From Aureococcus anophagefferens (taxonomy: Eukaryota > Sar > Pelagophyceae > Pelagomonadales > Pelagomonadaceae), in the NCBI RefSeq assembly GCF_000186865.1, contig NW_008705569.1, forward strand, positions 940,054-1,004,053: a stretch of 64,000 nucleotides of DNA, written 5' to 3'. The translations under genes were made by a program, and so were the position numbers. This document shows positions 55,166 to 62,038 of this stretch, piece by piece. The first letter of the stretch is position 1; every line of letters begins with the position of its first letter. The notes under the pieces were generated by a model, which was not told the origin of the DNA, searched no databases, and was given only the letters and a program-made list of their open reading frames with translations.

Positions 55166-56987
55166 ATGCCTCGCCTCGTCGACGAGACCAAGCAGCCCGC
55201 CGCCATGCCGCGCCCCGTCGACGAGACCAAGCAGGACGACGCCGTCGACGAGACGGCGCAGGACGACGGCGTGCGCGTCGTGTCCATCCCCGTGAGCGAG
55301 ACCGCCGCGTGCCGCGCCGTCATCAGCGGCAGCGTCGAAGCCGCGCCGCTCACCATCCTCACGCTCTGCGGCATCAAGGGCGGCACGCGCGGCCCCCTCG
55401 TCGGCGGCCCGGACGCGGCCGGCCTCTACGACGGCCTCGCGTGGCCCGGCGTCGCCGTCGCGCAGCTCGAGTACCGCAAGGCCGGCGCGTCGCAGTTCGC
55501 GGCGAACATCGCCGACGCCATCGCCGCCGTCGACTTCCTCGCGGCTAGCGGCGCGGCCCGCGTCGGCGTCGTCGGCCACAGCCAGCGTCCCGCGGCCGCG
55601 ACGACGTTCGAGAGATTTCGGCCGGGAAAACAATCGTGACCGTCGTGCTTCGTAGGCCACAGCCAGGGCGGCGCCGTCGCGTTCCAGTGCGCGGCCCAGC
55701 GGTCCAAGGTCGTCCGCGGCGTCTGCGCGCTCGCGTCGCAGACCAAGGGCGTGCCGCCGACGTCGGCCCTCCGCGCGCTCGTCGACGACGGCGCAGCGCG
55801 CGTCGCCATCCTCCACGGCGCCGCGGACGCGGTCCTCAAGCCGCGGTGCGCCGAGGACCTCGCGGCGCGGTGCGGCCTCCGCGGCGGCGGCGCGCGGGGC
55901 CGCGGGGGCCGCGTGGACCTCGAGATCGTACCCGGCGCGGACCACCAGTTCGACGGCCGAGGACCGCGCGTCCGGTCCTTCGTCGACGCGTGGGTCGCGA
56001 AGCTCGCGGGGTCCGCGGCCGTGGCCGTCGCCCGCGCGCCCGCTGAAAGGGCGGACTACGCGGCGTCCAAGGAGAACGAGCGGACGCGGCGCAGCGCGCA
56101 GCGCTACATCCACTTCGTCTTCGCCGCGGACGAGGTGTTGGACGGCGCCGCGTCGGGCCGGGGCCTCGCGGACGCGCGCCGCGCCGTCGACGCGCTCCGG
56201 GAGCGCGCGACGAACAGCGCCGCCGCGGCCGCGGGCAACGGCCTCGACCCGGACGAGGCCGACGCCGTCGACGCCGCGCGCAAGGACGCCGCCGACGCGC
56301 TGCGGGCCTGCGGCCTCGACGGCGCCATGCGGCTCAAGCTCCGGCGCGAGTCGCCGCCGCGGCACGCGCTGCTCCACCAGGTGCTCGACGGCCTCTACTG
56401 CGGCGGCTGGGCGGCGCTCAACGACGACTGCGCGGCGCTCAGGGCCAAGAAGATCGCGCGGGTCGTGTCCCTCGTCACGGCCGACGAGCCGCGCAAGCTC
56501 GGCGCCTTCGTCACGGACCACCTCCACGTCGTCGTCCGCGACGACCCCCGCGCGCTCCTCTGCGCGGCGTTCCCGGCCATCGTCCGCTTCGTCGAGCGCG
56601 GCCGGGCGGCGGGGGAGAGAGTGTATATCCACTGCGGCGCGGGCATCTCGCGCGCGTGCGCGGCGACGTGCGCCTACGTCATGTGGAAGGGCCGGCTCAA
56701 TTCGGCCGCGGCCATGAGATTGGTCAAGGGCGCGCGGCCCCAGGCGCGGCCCAACGCGGGGTTCCTCCCAGCGTCCTGTGGCCGCGACGAGTTTCGAGAG
56801 ATTTGGGGTGGGAAACCAATGAGAAATCGTCACCGTCATGCTTGGTAGGTTCCTCCACCAGCTCAGAGCCTGGGAGGCGGCCAAGGGCGGCGTCGGCCTC
56901 GACGACGGCGACGACGCGCTCCCGACGGCGCGCGGCGCCGGGGGCGCGCGCGTCGCGATCTTCCGGTGCGCCATGGCGCCGGCGTAA
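55166..56987 (+). CDS. Alpha/beta hydrolase fused to dual-specificity phosphatase
   Basis: Exons 55166-55574, 55656-56760 and 56849-56987 give 550 aa. The N-terminus carries a repeated RPVDETKQ/RLVDETKQ motif, then a hydrolase domain: LTILTLCGIKGGTRGP, nucleophile elbow VGVVGHSQGGAVAF (Ser about 139), VAILHGAADAVLKPRC and GADHQFD as acid and His. From about residue 375 a phosphatase domain follows: VLDGLYCGGWAALND...RVVSLVTADEP...VYIHCGAGISRACAATCAYVMW with Cys463 and Arg of the HCx5R signature, then RLVKGARPQARPNAGFLHQLRAWE. Both domains look catalytically complete. Two family-3 introners are present; the first splits the Gly codon of GHSQGG. This domain pairing is not one I recognise. Confidence 0.85.
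55583..55655 (+). mobile_element. Introner family 3 (73 bp)
   Basis: Perfect TSDs GCCACAGC (55575-55582, 55656-55663). Starts CAGCGTCCCGCGGCCGCGAC, ends GTGCTTCGTAG. The intron 55575-55655 (81 nt) has a GC donor and restores VG|HSQGG. Confidence 0.92.
56769..56848 (+). mobile_element. Introner family 3 (80 bp)
   Basis: Perfect TSDs GTTCCTCC (56761-56768, 56849-56856). Starts CAGCGTCCTGTGGCCGCGAC, ends ATGCTTGGTAG. The intron 56761-56848 (88 nt) has a GT donor and restores NAG|FLHQLR. Confidence 0.92.
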
Positions 56988-57002
56988 GGGTCTACGCGCG
57001 CG

Positions 57003-57081
57003 CCTTCGAGTCCGCGGGCTGGGCGTCCGGGGTTTACGCGCCGCCCCCCCCCCCTCACTTCTTCGAGTCCGCGAGCTGGGC
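57003..57081. repeat. Diverged duplication across the Sec1 gene stop
   Basis: TTCGAGTCCGCGGGCTGGGC (57006) and TTCGAGTCCGCGAGCTGGGC (57062) duplicate the last codons of the minus-strand gene with a 56-bp period, separated by the stop and a C-run. Confidence 0.75.
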
Positions 57082-58931
57082 GAGGAACATGTCGGGCGTG
57101 AGGAGCTGCGTGCCCCCGATGATGACCTCCTTGCGCTTCTCGCGGGAGACCTCGTACGCGGACCGGAGCTCGCTGTAGGTGACGCCGCCGAGGACGACGA
57201 CGCCTCCTTCTTCTTGGCGCCGGCGAGGCGGCTCGCGTTCTTGCGCACGGAGACGGGCGCGGCCTTGGCGGGCTTGCCCGCGGCGCCGCCGCCGAGCGCC
57301 GGGTAGAGGTCGCCGTCGAGCGACCCGTCCGCGAGCGCGGCGAGTAGCGCCTTGGCCGGCGGCGCGTAGCGGCTGTCGGCGACGTCGTCGTCGGGCTCGT
57401 CGCCCTTCTTCGCGGCGAAGGTGAGCTTCATGGCCCCGCGGAGCCGCGCGAGGTTGCTCGTCTTCTTCCGGCGCTCGGACTTCTCGCGCGCCTTCGCGGA
57501 CGCGCCGAGCGCCGCGGCGTCGTCGGCCGTGGGCCGCCCCGCCGCCGCGACGTGCTGCGCGAGCGCCACGAGGGCGCGCTGCTGGGCCGCGTCGGCGCCC
57601 AGCGCGCCGAGGAGCGCCTCGCGCTCGGACGCCGCGGGCCGGCCGGCCCGCGCGACGACGTAGCACGCCAAGAGCCGGAGCGCGTGGCCCGCCGACGGCT
57701 TCTTCGCGTGCTTCCTCAACTCGTCGCAGACCTCGTCGAAGACGTCCTTGGGTCTTACCGTTTGATCCGCCTCGTCGCGGCCCGTCGCGAGCGACTGCTC
57801 GAGGTTCGAGAGCTCGAGCAGCCCCGCGCCGTGGAACTTGCCCAGGGCCTCGTGCGCGACGGACATGTGCTTGTTTAAAGCCGCCGTCGCCGCCTGGAAC
57901 TCGGGCATGGCCTGGAGCGCATTGGCCATGTCGCCGAGCGTGAGCTCGGAGCCCTTGCCCTGGTGGAGCTGGGCCGCGCCCCGGTTGTGGTCGAGGAAGT
58001 CGGACGTCCGCGCGCGGAGCTGGTTGACGACGCGCGCGACGTGCTCGTGGCGCATCTCGACCCAGAGCGCGTCCTTCTCGTTGAGCATGGCGAAGTCGCG
58101 GGCCTCGCCGCCCTTGGTCTGCTTGCTGTAGGACACGCGGTCGCGGCAGTCGCCCTCGACGTCGAGCACGTCCTGGAGCAGCGCCTGGTACGAGTACTCG
58201 TGGACGAGGGGCGTGAGCGCGTCGTCGAGGCGGTCGAGCACGAGCACCGTCGCCGCGTCCTTGGTCGAATCGTCGAGGTCGAGGGCCCGGAGCTCGCCGA
58301 GGACCGCGTCGCCGAACGCGCGCGCGCGCGCGTTGCCCGCGCGGTAGCGCACGCAGGGCCGGCCCTCGCCGAGCGTCGCGAGCACCGTGGCGAGCTTCTT
58401 CGCCGCCGCGGCCTCGGGGACGCCGGGCGCGCCGCCGAGCGCGAAGGACCCGGGGGCGCCCAGGTCGAAGGCCTGGCTCTCGAGCGCGAGGAAGTCGAGG
58501 CTGAGCTCCGAGAGCGTCTTCAAGCGGGCCGCGAGCTCGGACGTCGCGCCGACCATGGCGAGCTGCTGGTCGTCGAGGCGGCTCAGGAAGAAGACGTGGG
58601 CCTCGGCGTAGGGCGCGTCCGCGCGGCCCTTCCAGTCCGCGCAAATCGCCCGCACGGACCGGTCCGTCGCCGCGGACACGTAGATGCAGTCCATCTCGGG
58701 GAAGGGCTGGCGCCGCTTCTCGAGCGATTCCACGAGGGTCACGCGCTCCTCCATGAGGTCGTACATGCCGAGCACGGGCGTGAGCACGCGGCTCGCCTGC
58801 TCGTCTAAGACGAGCACCATCCACCCGCGGCACTTGCCCGCGCAGGACCGCAGGATGTCGCGCTGGACGATGGACCGCACGAGCTCCCGGAGCCCGCCCT
58901 CGCGGCCGCGAGAGGACGCCAGGGCGCTCAT
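57055..58931 (-). CDS. Sec1/Munc18-family protein, apparent frameshift near C-terminus
   Basis: About 625 aa from MSALASSRGREGGLRELV. SM hallmarks appear in order: LRELVRSIVQRDILRS, WMVLVLDEQASRVLTPVLGMYDLMEERVTLVESLEKRRQPFPEMDCIYVSA, VFFLSRL, a domain-2 VLVLDRLDDALTPLVHEYSYQALLQD, DALWVEMRHEHVARV, a C-terminal DVFDEVCDELRKHAKKPSAGHALRLLACYVV, and VVVLGGVTYSELRSAYEVSREKRKEVIIGGTQLLTP. The last motif is one frame away from the rest; the shift lies near 57205-57215 in an AAGAAGAAGGAGG run, so a one-base assembly error or recent mutation is implied. It regulates SNARE assembly at vesicle fusion by family knowledge; which syntaxin it pairs with is unknown. Confidence 0.85.
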
Positions 58932-59005
58932 CGCGGCAGGGGAGAGCGGGCGCGGGCGTCGCGCGAGAGCGGGCGCAGGCGTCGCACTACGAGCCCCTGT
59001 ACTTG

Positions 59006-61843
59006 TATCCGCGCTTCGTGCAATTTGGACCAAGAAAACATCAACTTTAGGGGCAACCTAGCGGAGCTGAAGAACAAAACCACAGGAGCCGCCGAGCCAC
59101 CATCCCCGAGGGACCCCTCGCATCTGGGAGGACACCGAAGCTCGCAGGCGGGTGCGCCCCGGAAGTCGTCCTGTGGTCCTACCGAAACCATGGGTTTCGA
59201 GGAGCTTGTAATTTGGACCACCCCAGCGGGATCGGCCTCCGCGGGCCCGCACTCGTCGGTAGCCGCGGCCTGGCGGGCATCGCGGAGTCATGGGTCGTCG
59301 GCGCCGTCCTCGAGCTCGCCGTCGGAGCCGTCGCCAGCAGCGTCGGCCGAATCCTCGGCCCCGCGTCGCGTCGGAGTCGGCGGGAGCATCAGATCGCGGC
59401 CGAGCGCGACGCGCGCCTCCGCGAGCATGGCGCCCTCCTTGTTGTTCGACGCCTTCGCCCCGCTCCCCGTGCGCCCGTAGATCAGCGACTTGAGCTGGCC
59501 CACCTTCAGGTTCTCGAGCGGCGCCCCGTCGGCGACCTGCTTCTCGACGGCCCGGATCTCGGCGCGGCGCTTCTCCCAGCGCTCGCTCACCTTGGAGGCC
59601 TTCGCCGCCTCCGCGGCGCGCTCCGCGAGGGCGCGCGCGCCCTCTGAGGAGATGGCCTTGACGTAGTCGTCGTCCGTGACCACCAGTCCGTATTGCGCAC
59701 GGTCTTCGCGCGTACGCCGCGGGACGTGGACCGCCGCGGCCTCGTCCAAGTCGACGGGCGGCGTGTACGCCTTGTGCACGGCGCCGCCGACGGCTTCGAC
59801 GTCGGCGCGCGCCATCTCCATGGCCCGGTCCAGGTTCTGCGCGCCCGCGGAGCGCTCGCCCGCGTCGGCCTCCGCGGCGTCGCCCTTGCCGAGCGCGTTC
59901 CCGAAGTCGAGCTTCGCGCGGTTCATGGTCTGCCGCGGGTCCCACATGAGCCAGCCCTCCTCGACCCAGTAGCCGACGCGCTTGTGGTCGTCCATGATCT
60001 TCGCCGGGTCGTCGACGCCCGACTCGAAGAAGGCCTGCTCGATGAGCCGGAGGACAGTCGCCGTCGAGACGCGGCCCTTGTACTTCCCGCGCTTCTTCAG
60101 GGAGCCGCGGACCTGGGAGCGCATCAGGTCAGCGAATTTGGCCTTGGCGCGCTGGATGATGCCCTGCGGCAAATCCGCCTGCTGGGTCCCGATAGCGGTC
60201 GAGTGGGCCAGGGGCGTGTGCCCGAAGGTCTGGTTCTCGCGGAGCAATATGGGCACGGCCTCGTCCTCGAGCGTGCCCGGGACCTTGTCCGTGTTGGACT
60301 TGTGGCCGTCGAAGTTCAGGCAGCACGGGGAGTTGCCCAGGACGTTGTCGTCGGCGAAGTAGACCTTCAAGCCCTCGTACTTCGTGCGGTGCGTGATCCA
60401 GCCGTTGTCCGTCTGGAAAAGTCCAATGCGCGTCTTGTCCTTCACCAACGAGAGGTGGAAGGGGTGCGGCGCGATGTCCGTGGTGCCGATGATGCCCACG
60501 AGGATCCGCAGCAGCTTGCCCCCGAGCGTGAAGATGAGGAGCGTGATGTGCGGGCTCTTCTCGAAGGGAATCAGCACTTGCACCGCGACGTCGTCGCTCG
60601 GCACGAGGTAGGCGCCGGTGCTCGCGTAGGCGCAGAGGTCCAGGAATGTCTCGTCGTAGTTGCCGACGTTGTCCAGGGGGATCTTGCCGTACTGCTCCTG
60701 GAACGCGCGGAGCAAGGGCGCGACCAATTCCACGTTCTTCGTCAAGGCCTCGTAGTCGCACGCGTCGACGCGCTCGCGCGCGTGGCCCTGGCCCTTCTGG
60801 TTCTCGAGGGTCACGTCGTAGTCGCGCTTGGCGGCGCCGCAGATGCTGTTGAGCTGGCCGTCGACGCGCGTCGTCTCGTAGTACCGCTCCTTGGTCGACG
60901 GGTTGATCTTGCCGGTAGCGATGCACGCCTCGCGGATGATCGCCTTCACCTCCTTGGGCTGGAAGGGGCAGCCGTTGCGCTTCGCGTCGCAGACGGCGTG
61001 CACGATGGCCGCGCGCGCCGGCTTCGCGAGGAGCGTCGGCGCGCCCGCGCTGTCGAGCGTCTTGCGCCCGCGCGAGTGCTTCTCGACGTACCAGCGCGGC
61101 TTGCCCTCGACGCCGCCACTGAGGTTCTGCTTCTCGCGCCACTTCTTGTCGTCCATGGCCCACCGCGCCATCGTGGCGTAGGGGATGCCGTAGGACTTGT
61201 CCTTCTGGAGCTTCGAGATCTTCAGTTTGCCGTCGTGGATGAGCTGGCCGACCTCGCAGATGGAGTGCGGCGCGCCCAGCTCCCCGTCGAAGTCGTAGCG
61301 CTTCGACGTCGCGTTGTAGGCCCCGCGGGCCTCGACGACGAGCTTGGCGCCGCGCGCCGCGGTCCCGAGCGCGGCCGCCGGGCCGGCCGTGATCGACCGC
61401 GGCTTCTTCTTCATGGGGCTCTTCGTCGGACTCTTCGGAGCGGGCGCCAGCGCGCGCGCGCGCTGGGCGTCCTTGGTCGCGAGCATCGTCTGGATCGCTG
61501 CCTGCGTGACGTCCTTGTCCGCGCCCGCGCGGCCGCGCTTCACCGCCTTCTTGGAGCGCGAGGCCTTCGGCTTCTCGAGGCGGATCTGCATCGTGTTATC
61601 CAGCTCGCGGAAGGGTCCGACATTTTTGACGCGGCCCAGAAGGTCGCAGGCGCCCTTGCGAAGTTTTTTGCCGCGCACGAGCCCGCCGACGCGCCCATGC
61701 ATAGCGGTGTCGCCTCCCAGGCGCTTGGGAGGCATCGTTTGAACGCGACGACGCCGGCTGAGGGCTGCCCGCCCGGGCGGTGCGTCTGTCCGAGAAAAGT
61801 GGTCCAAATTACAAAGATGTCCAAATTGCATGAAGCGCTGATA
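59006..61843 (-). mobile_element. Tc1/mariner-pogo-type DNA transposon, apparently complete
   Basis: Flanked by TA dinucleotides (59006-59007, 61842-61843), the usual Tc1/mariner target. Terminal inverted repeats GCGCTTCGTGCAATTTGGAC (59011-59030) and GTCCAAATTGCATGAAGCGC (61819-61838) differ at one base. A second inverted pair, TTGTAATTTGGACCAC (59205) and GTGGTCCAAATTACAA (61800), lies inside. It contains one 815-codon intact ORF. Length is 2834 bp between TAs. Confidence 0.85.
59288..61735 (-). CDS. DDE transposase (pogo/Tigger-like)
   Basis: Single uninterrupted frame, 815 aa from MPPKRLGGDTAMHGRVGG. A basic N-terminus (KAVKRGRAGADK, SPMKKKPRS) precedes a helix-turn-helix-like LKISKLQKDKSYGIPYATMARWAMDD and a second basic segment. 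The catalytic core has NVGNYDETFLDLCAY (first acidic residue), LLIFTLGGKLLRILVGI, LFQTDNGWITHRT and NFDGHKSNTDKVPGTLEDEAVPILLRENQ (second Asp, DGHKSN, like the DGHxSH of pogo enzymes), then QADLPQGIIQRAKAKFADLMRS, comparable to the QPLDxGxFxPLK block. No internal stop. The C-terminal 150 residues are helical and acidic and may mediate oligomerisation. Expected to cut and paste its own ends; no evidence it mobilises the introners. Confidence 0.82.
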   Translation of the reverse strand: MPPKRLGGDTAMHGRVGGLVRGKKLRKGACDLLGRVKNVGPFRELDNTMQIRLEKPKASRSKKAVKRGRAGADKDVTQAAIQTMLATKDAQRARALAPAPKSPTKSPMKKKPRSITAGPAAALGTAARGAKLVVEARGAYNATSKRYDFDGELGAPHSICEVGQLIHDGKLKISKLQKDKSYGIPYATMARWAMDDKKWREKQNLSGGVEGKPRWYVEKHSRGRKTLDSAGAPTLLAKPARAAIVHAVCDAKRNGCPFQPKEVKAIIREACIATGKINPSTKERYYETTRVDGQLNSICGAAKRDYDVTLENQKGQGHARERVDACDYEALTKNVELVAPLLRAFQEQYGKIPLDNVGNYDETFLDLCAYASTGAYLVPSDDVAVQVLIPFEKSPHITLLIFTLGGKLLRILVGIIGTTDIAPHPFHLSLVKDKTRIGLFQTDNGWITHRTKYEGLKVYFADDNVLGNSPCCLNFDGHKSNTDKVPGTLEDEAVPILLRENQTFGHTPLAHSTAIGTQQADLPQGIIQRAKAKFADLMRSQVRGSLKKRGKYKGRVSTATVLRLIEQAFFESGVDDPAKIMDDHKRVGYWVEEGWLMWDPRQTMNRAKLDFGNALGKGDAAEADAGERSAGAQNLDRAMEMARADVEAVGGAVHKAYTPPVDLDEAAAVHVPRRTREDRAQYGLVVTDDDYVKAISSEGARALAERAAEAAKASKVSERWEKRRAEIRAVEKQVADGAPLENLKVGQLKSLIYGRTGSGAKASNNKEGAMLAEARVALGRDLMLPPTPTRRGAEDSADAAGDGSDGELEDGADDP

Positions 61844-62038
61844 TGGCGCCGAGCTTTTTGTTGCACGGCAACAAGGCCTCAACTCGTTGATGATGATGGG
61901 AAGGCGCACGCACGTTGACTGCAGAGTTTCGGCTGTCTCGGTTTCAGGGATTGGGCTGCCCTCTCGTTTCGCAGCTCGACGTCGACGCATGGCGGCGGCG
62001 GCCTAGGACGTTTCTCGCGCCCGCGCCGCCGCGGTACG

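Noticed and set aside
59006..61843. The pogo-type transposon as the source of introner mobility
   Set aside because: Its TA target and GCGCTTC ends do not match the 8-bp TSDs or the CAGGG, CTGTGTGG or CAGCG ends of the introners.
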